Shown piece after piece: positions 27,857-36,738 of a stretch of DNA of 64,000 nt (the stretch's first letter is position 1; every line of letters starts with the position of its first letter). Both the position numbers and the translations under genes were made by a program. Source of the DNA: Evansella halocellulosilytica (lineage in GTDB: Bacteria > Bacillota > Bacilli > Bacillales > Salisediminibacteriaceae); NCBI RefSeq assembly GCF_002335745.1, contig NZ_NIST01000001.1, forward strand, positions 2,204,039-2,268,038, given 5' to 3'. The notes under the pieces were generated by a model. The model saw only the letters and a list, made by a program, of their open reading frames with translations. It had not been told where the DNA came from and made no database searches.

Positions 27857-28068
27857 GTTTAGAACTCCTTTATTTTTTCAAGGTCAAAATATGATTATTA
27901 TGATATTAAGTCATTGCTGTATAATTTAGCCAGTTTTGCTTTTTTTCATGATGTTATGAAAATGAACACTTGCAAACTTAATAACGATCAATAAATATCA
28001 GTCATAGAACGTTTATGATCTTGATATGTATTTTATATGAAAAAATGTCTGATGCAAATTAATATACA

Positions 28069-28101
28069 AAACTTAGTTAATTCAATGGACAAACTAAGTT
28101 T
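28069..28101. promoter_or_regulatory. xyl operator
   Basis: AAACTTAGTT (28069-28078) and AACTAAGTTT (28092-28101) are perfect 10-bp inverted arms with a 13-nt spacer, located between xylR and xylA. The sequence resembles known Bacillus xylO sites. Confidence 0.75.
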
Positions 28102-28154
28102 ACATTGTTAGAATATAATTATCAAATATTTCAATCCACTTGGGGGTATTTTAT

Positions 28155-29477
28155 ATGACTTACTTTAAAGGTATTGACAAAATTAATTATGAAGGACCTC
28201 GATCTCATAATCCATTTGCATTTAAGCATTATAATCCAGATGAAAAATTAGGCAATAAAACAGTGGAAGAGCATCTTCGCTTTTCTGTAGCTTATTGGCA
28301 CACATTTACTGCTGATGGAGCAGACCCTTTTGGAGCAGGAACGATGCAGCGTCCTTGGGACCATCTAACAGGGATGGATCAAGCGAAAGCACGTGTGGAA
28401 GCAGCATTTGAGCTTTTTGAGAAGTTAAACGTTCCTTACTTTTGTTTTCATGATGTTGATGTGGCACCTGAAGGTAGCTCGCTAAAAGAAACGTTTCAGA
28501 ACTTAGATGAAATCGTCGCAATGATTCAAAATTACATGAAAACGAGCAAGACTAAATTGTTATGGAATACGGCAAACATGTTCACTCATCCTCGTTTTGT
28601 CCATGGTGCAGCGACTTCTAGTAATGCTGACGTTTATGCATATGCTGCAGCAAAAGTGAAAAAAGGGCTTGAAGTCGGTAAAGAACTCGGTGGAGAAAAT
28701 TATGTATTTTGGGGTGGAAGAGAAGGATATGAAACACTATTAAATACAAATTTAAAGCTTGAGCTAGACAATTTAGCTAAGTTTTATCATATGGCTCTTG
28801 ATTATGCCAAGGAAATTGGTTTTGATGCACAGTTCCTCATTGAACCGAAGCCGAAGGAGCCGACGACACATCAATATGATTTTGATGTCTCAACGGCGAC
28901 AGCATTCCTTTATCAATATGGACTTCAAGATGACTTTAAGTTTAACATTGAAGCAAATCACGCAACGTTAGCAGGTCATACGTTTGAACATGAATTAAGA
29001 TTCGCGAGAACGAGCGGTATGCTCGGTTCTGTTGATGCGAACCAAGGCGATACTTTACTCGGCTGGGATACAGACGAATTCCCGACTGACCTTTATTCAA
29101 CTGTACTCGCAATGTATGAAATTTTGAAAAATGACGGACTTGGACGAGGTGGTTTGAACTTTGATGCAAAAGTTCGCAGAGGATCATTTGAGCTAAATGA
29201 TCTCGTTCATGCACATATTGCCGGCATGGATAGTTTTGCAATCGGGTTGAAAGTCGCACATAAAATGATCGAAGATAATTTCTTTGAAAATATCGTAGAT
29301 GAGCGTTATAAAACATTTAAGTCCGGAATCGGTAAAAAAATTGTTTCTGGAACAACAAATTTTAAAGAGCTAGAAAATCATGCTCTCGAGCTTGGTGATA
29401 TTAACAATGTATCCGGACAGCTAGAAAGAATTAAAGCTCAAATTAATCAATATTTGTTAAGTGTAAACGAGTTGTAA
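28155..29477 (+). CDS. xylA: Xylose isomerase
   Basis: The 440-residue enzyme is of the class II length. It contains the catalytic His segment [11 protein letters not shown], the metal-binding [15 protein letters not shown], the Lys-bearing [18 protein letters not shown], and NFDAKVRR. It converts D-xylose to D-xylulose. The ATG at 28155 follows a GGGGG sequence. The xyl operator lies about 55 bp upstream. A strong intercistronic hairpin separates it from xylB and probably lowers xylB expression. Confidence 0.97.
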   Translation: MTYFKGIDKINYEGPRSHNPFAFKHYNPDEKLGNKTVEEHLRFSVAYWHTFTADGADPFGAGTMQRPWDHLTGMDQAKARVEAAFELFEKLNVPYFCFHDVDVAPEGSSLKETFQNLDEIVAMIQNYMKTSKTKLLWNTANMFTHPRFVHGAATSSNADVYAYAAAKVKKGLEVGKELGGENYVFWGGREGYETLLNTNLKLELDNLAKFYHMALDYAKEIGFDAQFLIEPKPKEPTTHQYDFDVSTATAFLYQYGLQDDFKFNIEANHATLAGHTFEHELRFARTSGMLGSVDANQGDTLLGWDTDEFPTDLYSTVLAMYEILKNDGLGRGGLNFDAKVRRGSFELNDLVHAHIAGMDSFAIGLKVAHKMIEDNFFENIVDERYKTFKSGIGKKIVSGTTNFKELENHALELGDINNVSGQLERIKAQINQYLLSVNEL

Positions 29478-29486
29478 AAAGCGAAA

Positions 29487-29516
29487 GGGTGTGTCCTCTC
29501 TGGATGCACCCATTTT
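29487..29516 (+). terminator. Hairpin between xylA and xylB (attenuating terminator)
   Basis: GGGTGTGTCC pairs with GGATGCACCC over 10 positions (two G-U) around a 5-nt loop, followed by ATTTTTAAAA. Confidence 0.75.
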
Positions 29517-29584
29517 TAAAAAGTCAATCATATTTTTTCGAAAACAGAATGGATAGATTAATACGATGAATGGAGGGCAAAACG

Positions 29585-31078
29585 ATGGGATATGTTATAG
29601 GAGTCGATTTAGGTACGAGTGCTGTCAAAGTGATGCTCGTTGACCGTGTCGGACATGTCATAGAAGAAGTGTCAAATGAATATCCGTTATATCAAGAAAA
29701 AGCAGGGTTTAGTGAACAAGATCCTGAAGATTGGGTTCGTGAAACGATTACAGCTCTGAAGGAATTGACGTGCAGAATCAATGATCCTGAACGGATTGAA
29801 GGAATGAGCTTTTCGGGGCAAATGCACGGACTCGTGCTGTTAGATAACGACAATGAGCCGCTTCGCAGGGCGATTCTGTGGAATGATACCCGTACGACAG
29901 AAGAATGCCGGGAAATAGAAGAAAAAGTAGGGATTGATGTTCTCCATCAGATTACGAAAAACCCTGCCCTTGAAGGATTTACATTACCGAAGCTTATTTG
30001 GGTGAAAAAAAATGAACCAACTGTCTTTGAGAAAGCGTCAACATTTTTGTTACCGAAGGATTATGTCAGGTACCGGTTGACTGGTGAGGTACATATGGAA
30101 TTTTCAGATGCAGCGGGAACGTTAATGCTCAATGTTCCAGAGAAAAAGTGGAGTAAAGAGATGTGTGAACAAACTGGTATTCCTGTTGACCTATGTCCGA
30201 CGTTAGTTGCTTCTCATGAAAAAGTCGGTACCGTCAAACCTGACATAGCAGAGAGCTGTGGATTGAACAATGATGTCGCTGTATTTGCTGGTGGAGCAGA
30301 CAATGCTTGCGGTGCTATTGGTTCAGGTATTCTTGAGGATGGTGTTACGTTGAGCAGTACAGGAACGTCCGGGGTTATTTTAGCTTATGAAGACGATGGA
30401 GATAAAGATTTTTCTGGACGAGTACATTATTTTAATCATGGTGAAGAGTCAGCCTTTTATACGATGGGGGTCACTTTAGCTGCTGGGTACAGCTTAAGAT
30501 GGTTTAAGAAAACGTTTGCAGAAGAGCGTTCCTTTGAAGAATTGACGGAGCTTGCCAATCAATCACCTCCAGGTGCAAATGGCCTTTTGTTCACCCCGTA
30601 TATAGTAGGGGAACGAACTCCACATGCTGATGCTGATGTTCGGGGAAGTTTTATCGGTATGAATGCGACTCATACACTTGGCGATTTCGTTCGAGCTGTC
30701 ATTGAAGGGATCACGTTCTCTTTAAATGAAAGTGTTGAAATTTTTAGGGAGAACGGCAAATCAGTCAATAAAGTAATCTCAATTGGAGGAGGAGCAAAAA
30801 GCTCTTTATGGCTGCAAATTCAAGCAGATATTTATAACGCTGATGTTGTAAAGCTTAAGAGTGAGCAAGGCCCTGGAATGGGAGCCGCGATGCTAGCAGC
30901 TTATGGGCTCGGTTGGTATTCTTCATTGAAAGAATGTGCTGATCATTTCGTTGAAGAAAGTGAACTCTTTAAGCCAATACCTGAAAATGTTTCTGTTTAC
31001 AAAGAATTATTTGAGCTGTATCAACAAGTATATCCGCAAACGAAAGCAATCAATAAACGATTAAAAAAGTTTCGGTAA
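29585..31078 (+). CDS. xylB: Xylulokinase
   Basis: The 497-residue FGGY kinase begins GVDLGTSAVKVMLVD and contains the SFSGQMHGLVLLD substrate motif, ALEGFTLPKLIWVK, and the adenine-binding SIGGGAKSSLWLQ. It phosphorylates D-xylulose for the pentose phosphate pathway. The start is ATG 29585 after GGAGGG. A short interspersed repeat begins right at its TAA stop. Confidence 0.97.
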   Translation: MGYVIGVDLGTSAVKVMLVDRVGHVIEEVSNEYPLYQEKAGFSEQDPEDWVRETITALKELTCRINDPERIEGMSFSGQMHGLVLLDNDNEPLRRAILWNDTRTTEECREIEEKVGIDVLHQITKNPALEGFTLPKLIWVKKNEPTVFEKASTFLLPKDYVRYRLTGEVHMEFSDAAGTLMLNVPEKKWSKEMCEQTGIPVDLCPTLVASHEKVGTVKPDIAESCGLNNDVAVFAGGADNACGAIGSGILEDGVTLSSTGTSGVILAYEDDGDKDFSGRVHYFNHGEESAFYTMGVTLAAGYSLRWFKKTFAEERSFEELTELANQSPPGANGLLFTPYIVGERTPHADADVRGSFIGMNATHTLGDFVRAVIEGITFSLNESVEIFRENGKSVNKVISIGGGAKSSLWLQIQADIYNADVVKLKSEQGPGMGAAMLAAYGLGWYSSLKECADHFVEESELFKPIPENVSVYKELFELYQQVYPQTKAINKRLKKFR

Positions 31079-31111
31079 GTACCAGGCACTTACCGAATTA
31101 TGTCGAGTGAA
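31076..31111 (+). repeat. Interspersed repeat at the xylB stop
   Basis: A variant copy (AAGTACCAGGCACTTACCG then AATTATGTCGAG) overlaps the xylB stop codon. Confidence 0.7.
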
Positions 31112-31155
31112 GTACTGTTGAAGGCACATTATTACATGAAAAGGGAGAGATGGTT

Positions 31156-32190
31156 GTGACTAATTCAGTAAGCCATAGCATTCCATCATTATGTGACGTT
31201 TATAAAGATTACTTTTTAATAGGGGCAGCAGTGAATCAACAAACACTTCAAACAGAACAAAATTTAATCAAAAAACATTTTAATAGTTTAACAGCAGAAA
31301 ATGAAATGAAATTTGAACATTTACAGCCCGCTGAAGGACAGTTTAGCTTTGAATATGCAGACAAACTTGTCTCATTTGCGAATGACAATGGAAAAAAGGT
31401 GAGGGGACATACGTTAGTTTGGCATAATCAAACGTCGGATTGGCTGTTTACTGACTCAGCTGGTAAGACAATTGATCGGGAGACATTGCTTGCTCGTATG
31501 GAAAATCATATAGGAACAGTTGTTAGAAGATATAAAGAAGAGGTTTATTGCTGGGATGTAGTCAATGAAGCTGTTGCAGATCATAGTCAAGCTTTATTAA
31601 GAGATTCTAACTGGTTATCGATCATCGGGGAAGACTTTATCGAAAAAGCGTTTCATTTTGCACATAGTGCGAACCCTGAAGCGTTACTTTTTTACAATGA
31701 TTATAATGAATCAGACCCAGATAAAAGTGATAAAATTTTTCAGCTAGTATGCTCTTTAGTAGAACGAGAAGTTCCAATCCATGGTGTTGGACTTCAAGCT
31801 CATTGGAATTTATATAAGCCATCATATGATGAGATTAGAAAAGCGATTGAGAAGTATGCATCTTTAGGGCTGCAACTTCATATTACAGAAATGGATGTTT
31901 CCGCATTTGAATGGAACGATCGGAGAACCGATTTGAAGGAGCCATTAAAGGAGATGCTTTATTTACAAGCGGAAAGATACGACCAATTCTTTCAGATTTT
32001 TAGAGAATATAAAGATCACATCACTTCCGTAACATTTTGGGGAGTATCTGATCACTATACGTGGTTAAATGACTTTCCTGTCAAAGGAAGACGTAATTGG
32101 CCATTTGTTTTGGATCATAATGGAAACCCCAAACCAGCATTCCAAAGAGTCTGCCAAGTGCCAGGCACTTCCCGAATAATGTCGAATTAA
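31156..32190 (+). CDS. Endo-1,4-beta-xylanase, GH10 family, cytoplasmic
   Basis: The protein of about 344 residues is a single GH10 TIM barrel with acid/base E138 in WDVVNEAV and nucleophile E245 in LHITEMDV. It has no signal peptide, so it resembles the intracellular XynA2-type enzymes that trim imported aldouronates. The GTG at 31156 lies eight bases after AAGGGAG; the ATG at 31150 is too close to it. The last residues (QVPGTSRIMSN) are encoded by a short interspersed repeat that also supplies the stop. It overlaps the convergent yesL-like gene by four bases. Confidence 0.93.
   Translation: MTNSVSHSIPSLCDVYKDYFLIGAAVNQQTLQTEQNLIKKHFNSLTAENEMKFEHLQPAEGQFSFEYADKLVSFANDNGKKVRGHTLVWHNQTSDWLFTDSAGKTIDRETLLARMENHIGTVVRRYKEEVYCWDVVNEAVADHSQALLRDSNWLSIIGEDFIEKAFHFAHSANPEALLFYNDYNESDPDKSDKIFQLVCSLVEREVPIHGVGLQAHWNLYKPSYDEIRKAIEKYASLGLQLHITEMDVSAFEWNDRRTDLKEPLKEMLYLQAERYDQFFQIFREYKDHITSVTFWGVSDHYTWLNDFPVKGRRNWPFVLDHNGNPKPAFQRVCQVPGTSRIMSN
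32154..32188 (+). repeat. Interspersed repeat encoding the GH10 C-terminus
   Basis: AAGTGCC-A-GGCACTT followed by CCCGAATAATGTCGAATT lies in the last 12 codons of the xylanase gene. Confidence 0.8.
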
Positions 32191-32804
32191 TGTTGGTGAG
32201 CTAGCTTTTGAAATGACATGAACGAGCTGCTCATTAATATGAAAGCAATACCACTTGCACCAAAGAAGACTGCTAATACTGGAGCGAAATAAAACAGAAT
32301 AAGAAGCAGTAGCAATCCTCCACTAGTCATCGAAAACGTCCAAAAGTTTGTAAATGGCATAAATAACGAAACCTTGAAATAGTCTGTAAACTTTAAGTCG
32401 TAATGAACATAGACCGGAAAAATAAATAAGATGATGGTGACAAAGATAAACAAACCGATGGCTGCTCCAATCAATGAGATGGTGAGGAGTAGCCCTTGTA
32501 ACTGTTGGATAAGGAAAAAGTTAACGGTAATTATTGCACCAACTGTTATAAAGATCACGTTTATGACATTAGCTCGTAAAAATTCTTTTTTAAACGTACT
32601 TAGAAAATGCTGAAAGATTGGAGGATGACTCTTCTTTTGCAGCATTAGCCGAAGCAATGAGAACATTGCAACAGTTGCTGGGAAGAAGCCAAATACAATT
32701 CCACCTGCTAATGTGAAAATCGCCCACAAGAAATTCATGTATGCTAATTTCATCACCCAATCACATGCTTGATAAAATACATTAGACATCCACGGTATCC
32801 TCAC
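32187..32804 (-). CDS. YesL family (DUF624) membrane protein
   Basis: The 205-residue protein has five likely membrane segments and the family start (AYMNFLWAIFTLAGGIVFGFFPATVAMFSLLRL). It starts at GTG seven bases after GGAGG. It is the last gene of the leftward YesMN/importer/GH43 cluster. It shares the general pattern, but little sequence, with the YesL protein at 10971. Its role in carbohydrate uptake is inferred only from this recurrent context. Confidence 0.85.
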   Translation of the reverse strand: MRIPWMSNVFYQACDWVMKLAYMNFLWAIFTLAGGIVFGFFPATVAMFSLLRLMLQKKSHPPIFQHFLSTFKKEFLRANVINVIFITVGAIITVNFFLIQQLQGLLLTISLIGAAIGLFIFVTIILFIFPVYVHYDLKFTDYFKVSLFMPFTNFWTFSMTSGGLLLLLILFYFAPVLAVFFGASGIAFILMSSSFMSFQKLAHQH

Positions 32805-32922
32805 ATTTTCTCCTCCAATCTAACAGCTAATTTTAGTTGCGCGCGCTCACTGAAAGCGTCCGCAAGATATGGACTCGAGCAAAAGATGTAGCTTATCTAA
32901 AAGCAACAATCAATTATTAAAG

Positions 32923-34517
32923 ATGCTTAAAGTTCTTTATAAATAAAGTAATCAAAGTCGGCAGCCTTTTTCATCCCGCTTAAATCTTGTGTCGCCATAC
33001 CGATAAATGTTCCGGTAAAGCGGACATTTTCTGCTGAATCATCGGACATATGCGTGGGGTCAAGTTCAGGACCGACTGGCGTCCATTCTCCATCCTCTGC
33101 TTGTTTATAAAAGAGCGCCAATGAAGCTTCGTGAATAACCCCTTTAAAATAAACTGGTCCTTCTTCTTGAATCGAGATCGGCTTCTCTAGCCGTTCCTCA
33201 TACTCGCCTTGTTTCGTTTGAATAAGTTGAATCGATTTTCCAGCCTGTTCATCCCTTGTTACGTGAAGGTAAACGTGATCCTCTGTATCGTAATAGATGA
33301 CGAGACCCGCCATATGCTGGTAATACTCCGGATCATAGTCGACCTTTGTCTCAAATTCACAATGAAACGATTGCTGGCGTCGGGCGACAAGACTTTGGCT
33401 GTGAACCGAGCTTAGTGATTCCATGCCGCGAAGTCGTAAATGTCCTGGACGCTCGGTTAATGAACACCAAGAAGAGTCGGCTGGAATGCGTAACGTATTC
33501 CACTGGTGGTGTAACGTTTCGCCATCGAAATTGTCTTTTTCAGGCTCAGGCTCAAACGGATGCTCTGGAAGGTCTGGGGCTGTCACTTCCTGTAATGGGC
33601 TGTTCCCCCCATCTTCAATACGAAGCCAGCCATCCTCTGTCCACTCGACTTTCTGAATCGCCGTTTCCCGACCAAGTGTACAATAGGTTTCCTTTAACGG
33701 TCTGCCGCACAGATGAGCGAAATACCATTCACCATTCTGTGTCTCGACTAGACTGCCGTGCCCCGCCTTTTGCAGCGCGAGTTCCGGCTTTTTGTTCGAC
33801 GTAATGAGCGGATAGTTCGGGTCGGTTTCGTACGGACCGTCGATCGTTTTCGAGCGGGCTAACGTCGCCGCATGCTCATACTCGGTCCCACCTTCTGCGA
33901 CGAGCAAGTAATAGTAGCCGTCCTTTTTGTACAAGTGCGGACCTTCGGTTAATTGAATGTCAGTTCCTTTATAAATGTTTTTCACCGGCCCGACGAGCTT
34001 CTGTTCTGCTTCGGAATATTCCTGGAGAACGATACCGGCAAACGGATGGTTCCCCTTGCGGTAATCCCAGATCATATTGACGAACCATTTGCGCCCGTCT
34101 TCATCGTGGAAGAGAGACGGATCGAAGCCGCTGCTATTTAAATAGATCGGTTCAGACCACGGTCCTTCAATGTTTTCCGCTGTAACAAGATAGTTATGAG
34201 CATCTTTATAAGCCCCGTGCCATTGCTTTACATCGGTATAAATTAAATAGAACGTTGCGTCATGATAGCTGAGACAAGGCGCCCAAATACCGCCGGAGTT
34301 CATATTCCCTTTCATATCGAGTTGGGACGTCCGAGTGAGCGGACTTGAAATAAACCGCCAATGCTTTAAGTCCTTTGAATGGTGAATTCTGACACCAGGG
34401 AACCATTCAAATGTAGATGTAGCAATATAGTAATCATCCCCAACCCTGACGATCGAAGGGTCAGGGTGGAAGCCAGGTAAAATTGGGTTTTGAATGTTAG
34501 ACATTGATAGCACTCCT
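32923..34517 (-). repeat. Long inverted repeat, right arm (GH43 copy 2)
   Basis: Inverted counterpart of 18126-19720. The arms enclose about 13.2 kb with aguA, the uxu/uxa genes, xylRAB and GH10. Confidence 0.9.
32927..34504 (-). CDS. Beta-xylosidase/arabinofuranosidase, GH43 family (copy 2)
   Basis: This 525-residue protein is identical to the GH43 protein at 18139-19716 except Ala for Gly in the HDATF segment. A synonymous CGC/CGT difference was also seen. Flanking sequences differ immediately outside the gene, including the ribosome binding region (AAAAGGAGTGC). The near identity means a recent duplication or ongoing gene conversion. Here it belongs to the leftward importer operon, so the two copies are probably under different control. 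Confidence 0.93.
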   Translation of the reverse strand: MSNIQNPILPGFHPDPSIVRVGDDYYIATSTFEWFPGVRIHHSKDLKHWRFISSPLTRTSQLDMKGNMNSGGIWAPCLSYHDATFYLIYTDVKQWHGAYKDAHNYLVTAENIEGPWSEPIYLNSSGFDPSLFHDEDGRKWFVNMIWDYRKGNHPFAGIVLQEYSEAEQKLVGPVKNIYKGTDIQLTEGPHLYKKDGYYYLLVAEGGTEYEHAATLARSKTIDGPYETDPNYPLITSNKKPELALQKAGHGSLVETQNGEWYFAHLCGRPLKETYCTLGRETAIQKVEWTEDGWLRIEDGGNSPLQEVTAPDLPEHPFEPEPEKDNFDGETLHHQWNTLRIPADSSWCSLTERPGHLRLRGMESLSSVHSQSLVARRQQSFHCEFETKVDYDPEYYQHMAGLVIYYDTEDHVYLHVTRDEQAGKSIQLIQTKQGEYEERLEKPISIQEEGPVYFKGVIHEASLALFYKQAEDGEWTPVGPELDPTHMSDDSAENVRFTGTFIGMATQDLSGMKKAADFDYFIYKEL

Positions 34518-34530
34518 TTTTTTGAAAAGA

Positions 34531-34680
34531 ATAAGAAAGTATAAAATTTCAATCTCTCGATTGCTGTCTAGACTTCAGGCACGAGCATTTACATCTCGAG
34601 CTTCCACACGGATGTGGTGACTTCGGCGTTCCCGCAGGACGTGGGGGTTTTAACCGAAGATCTGATCTAGCGATTTGCCT
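34531..34680 (+). repeat. Structured interspersed element, copy 2
   Basis: This matches 13770-13905 on the same strand. The closing stem is CTAGA (34568)/TCTAG (34666), a compensated change relative to CTAGC/GCTAG. The CCACA/TGTGG hairpin (34604-34617) and CTTCGG/CCGAAG (34621/34654) are conserved, and the inner stem is CCCGC/GTGGG with a G-U pair. It lies between the permease and GH43 genes, on the strand opposite to their transcription. A further GC-rich segment up to about 34750 may belong to it. Confidence 0.7.
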
Positions 34681-34794
34681 CGACGGACAGGACGTCCTAA
34701 TGCCGGGAATGCCACCGGATGGGGCGTATTGCCCGGTTGACGGATCTAGCTTCAAAGTGATACTAGAAGAGGAAGAGACAGCGCTTTTCTTGTG

Positions 34795-35697
34795 TTAACC
34801 TTTTACAGAACCAGCAGTAATTCCTTCGACAATTCGGTTACTTAATAAAACAAAGGCAATTAAGATTGGTAGAATACTAATAACGAGTGTTGCTCCAATT
34901 GCTCCCCAATCAGTTGAGTATTGTCCGATAAAGTTTTGAATACCGACAGTTAAGGTTTTATATTTGTCAGAGCTGATAAACGTATTGACGAAAACAAATT
35001 CGTTCCAATTATAAATCATGTTAATAATCGCCGTAGTTGCTACGACAGGTGCAGTCATTGGTAAGATGATTTTAAAGAACATTCTATGAACAGAACATCC
35101 ATCCATAATGGCCGCTTCTTCAAGTTCACGAGGAAGCGTGTAGTAAAATCCTAGTAAAATCATAATCGTTAACGGCAGATTAAACGCTGTATATGTCAAA
35201 ATGATCGATAATGGATTGTCCATTAAACCGATATTCAAGTAAAAGTTAAACAAAGGAATTAATGTTGAATGGACCGGAATCATAAGACCGATCATAAATA
35301 AGCCAAGAACAAATTTATTCAGTTTCCACCTCATTCGAGTAATCGCAAACGTAACGAGACTTGCGCACAAAACAGTGAGAAGAACTGCAGCCCCCGTTAC
35401 AACAACACTGTTCAGGAAATATAGACCGATGTTACCTTCTGTCCACACTTTCAAGTAATTTTCCCATTTCGGTTCAGAAGGTAAAGCTAATGGCGGCAGG
35501 TTAAATACTTCTTGATTGTCCTTTAATGAAAAAAGGAAAAGCCAAATTAATGGAAGTATTTGAACGATTGCGACGATAAACAAAATGAAATATAAAATAG
35601 AATAAGAAATCGTATTTATAAAATTACGGCGGTTTGGAGGTTTATTCGCCTTTATTTTTGGTGAGTGTTTCTTCACTTCAACTGTCTCCGGGTTCAT
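34795..35697 (-). CDS. ABC sugar transporter permease (MalG/UgpE-type)
   Basis: The 300-residue CUT1 permease has six membrane segments and the motif LEEAAIMDGCSVHRMFFKIILPM (EAA loop). A strong GGGGGGAG precedes the ATG. It pairs with the upstream MalF-type permease, 14 bases away. This importer is a different CUT1 type from the LplABC set at 12-16 kb, which suggests a different oligosaccharide length or decoration. No ATPase gene is present in the cluster. Confidence 0.92.
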   Translation of the reverse strand: MNPETVEVKKHSPKIKANKPPNRRNFINTISYSILYFILFIVAIVQILPLIWLFLFSLKDNQEVFNLPPLALPSEPKWENYLKVWTEGNIGLYFLNSVVVTGAAVLLTVLCASLVTFAITRMRWKLNKFVLGLFMIGLMIPVHSTLIPLFNFYLNIGLMDNPLSIILTYTAFNLPLTIMILLGFYYTLPRELEEAAIMDGCSVHRMFFKIILPMTAPVVATTAIINMIYNWNEFVFVNTFISSDKYKTLTVGIQNFIGQYSTDWGAIGATLVISILPILIAFVLLSNRIVEGITAGSVKG

Positions 35698-35711
35698 GGT
35701 GTCTCCCCCCT

Positions 35712-36593
35712 TTAATATTGTACTTCGTCTTCTTTTGATGATGTTAATTTACGGATAAAATATGTTGTAATTAAAATTAAGACGAGTAGGAAAAATCCAA
35801 TTGCACTTCCGTAGCCAAAGTCATTCGTCCTAAATGCGAGCTTGTACATGTACGAAGCCATTACTTCACTTGCTCCGTTCGGACCGCCGTCAGTCATCAC
35901 GTAAATCAAATCGAAATATTTTAGTGATCCAATAACCGCAAGGACGATTGTTACTTTAATGACACCTGAAATGAGAGGAAGCTTAATTTTATACGCAATT
36001 TGAAGTGGTGTCGCACCATCTATTTGTGCTGCCTCAACAAGCTCATTAGGGATGTTTTTTAAAGCGGCATAATAAATTAAAATGTAAAATCCTGCATACT
36101 GCCAAAGGATCGGAATGAAAATGGCATATAACACGATATTTGTATCTGCAAGCCATAAAGGCGGATTTTCAATGCCAATAGAAGTCAGAAATCGGTTCAT
36201 GACTCCGTTTGATGGGTGATAAATCCTCATCCATAATTGTGCGATAGCAACAGATGAAAGCAACATTGGAATAAGATAGATTTTTCTAAACAGGTCTGCT
36301 CCTTTAATTTTTCCGGCTAAAACTACTGAAATAGCTAAATAAATTATTAAACTTAATACTGAAAAAATAGCGAGTAGCAAAGAGTGATAAGCACTGTTCC
36401 AAAACAAGCGGTCAGTAATTAAATTCTTGTAGTTCTCGAGTCCGATAAATGTCATCTTACCGATCCCATCCCAATCCATCAGACCGTAGTATCCTGTCAG
36501 GAATATTGGAATATAAATAAGGACGAGTATTAAGGTTAAGGCTGGGAGAACATAAAGGGCAATTACTTTCTTATCAGACATGATCTTGTTCAT
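35712..36593 (-). CDS. ABC sugar transporter permease (MalF/UgpA-type)
   Basis: A 293-residue permease with six membrane segments and the EAA loop (ELVEAAQIDGATPLQIAYKIKLPLI). AAAGGAGAG precedes the ATG. It is separated from the binding-protein gene by 145 bp that form a large nested hairpin, a common way to make more binding protein than channel. Confidence 0.92.
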   Translation of the reverse strand: MNKIMSDKKVIALYVLPALTLILVLIYIPIFLTGYYGLMDWDGIGKMTFIGLENYKNLITDRLFWNSAYHSLLLAIFSVLSLIIYLAISVVLAGKIKGADLFRKIYLIPMLLSSVAIAQLWMRIYHPSNGVMNRFLTSIGIENPPLWLADTNIVLYAIFIPILWQYAGFYILIYYAALKNIPNELVEAAQIDGATPLQIAYKIKLPLISGVIKVTIVLAVIGSLKYFDLIYVMTDGGPNGASEVMASYMYKLAFRTNDFGYGSAIGFFLLVLILITTYFIRKLTSSKEDEVQY

Positions 36594-36627
36594 CGACTGC
36601 TCTCCTTTCGAATCAAATTTTAAGAAG

Positions 36628-36731
36628 AAAAGGGCTTCTCACATGTGCCTCACCCCACTTGCGTATACAAAAGGTAGTTAAAAATTTTGTATGAGGTGAT
36701 TGGCACATTATTTTTGAGATAAGCCCCTTTT
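36628..36731. other. Large nested inverted repeat between binding-protein and permease genes
   Basis: Successive arms pair across about 104 nt: AAAAGGGCTT (36628) with AAGCCCCTTTT (36721), ATGTGCC (36643) with GGCACAT (36702), TCACC (36650) with GGTGA (36695), and ATACAAAA (36665) with TTTTGTAT (36685). There is no long T tract after it in the direction of transcription. It probably stabilises the upstream message or attenuates. Confidence 0.7.
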
Positions 36732-36738
36732 CAAGGTG

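Noticed and set aside
33346-33804. 152-codon frame opposite GH43 copy 2 (also opposite copy 1 at 18839-19297)
   Set aside because: Shadow of the GH43 reading frame. It is identical in both copies only because the genes are duplicated.
34549-34755. Minus-strand frame in the structured element
   Set aside because: It exists only because the repeat has few stops. A similar frame appears opposite copy 1, and neither has a ribosome site or protein-like composition.
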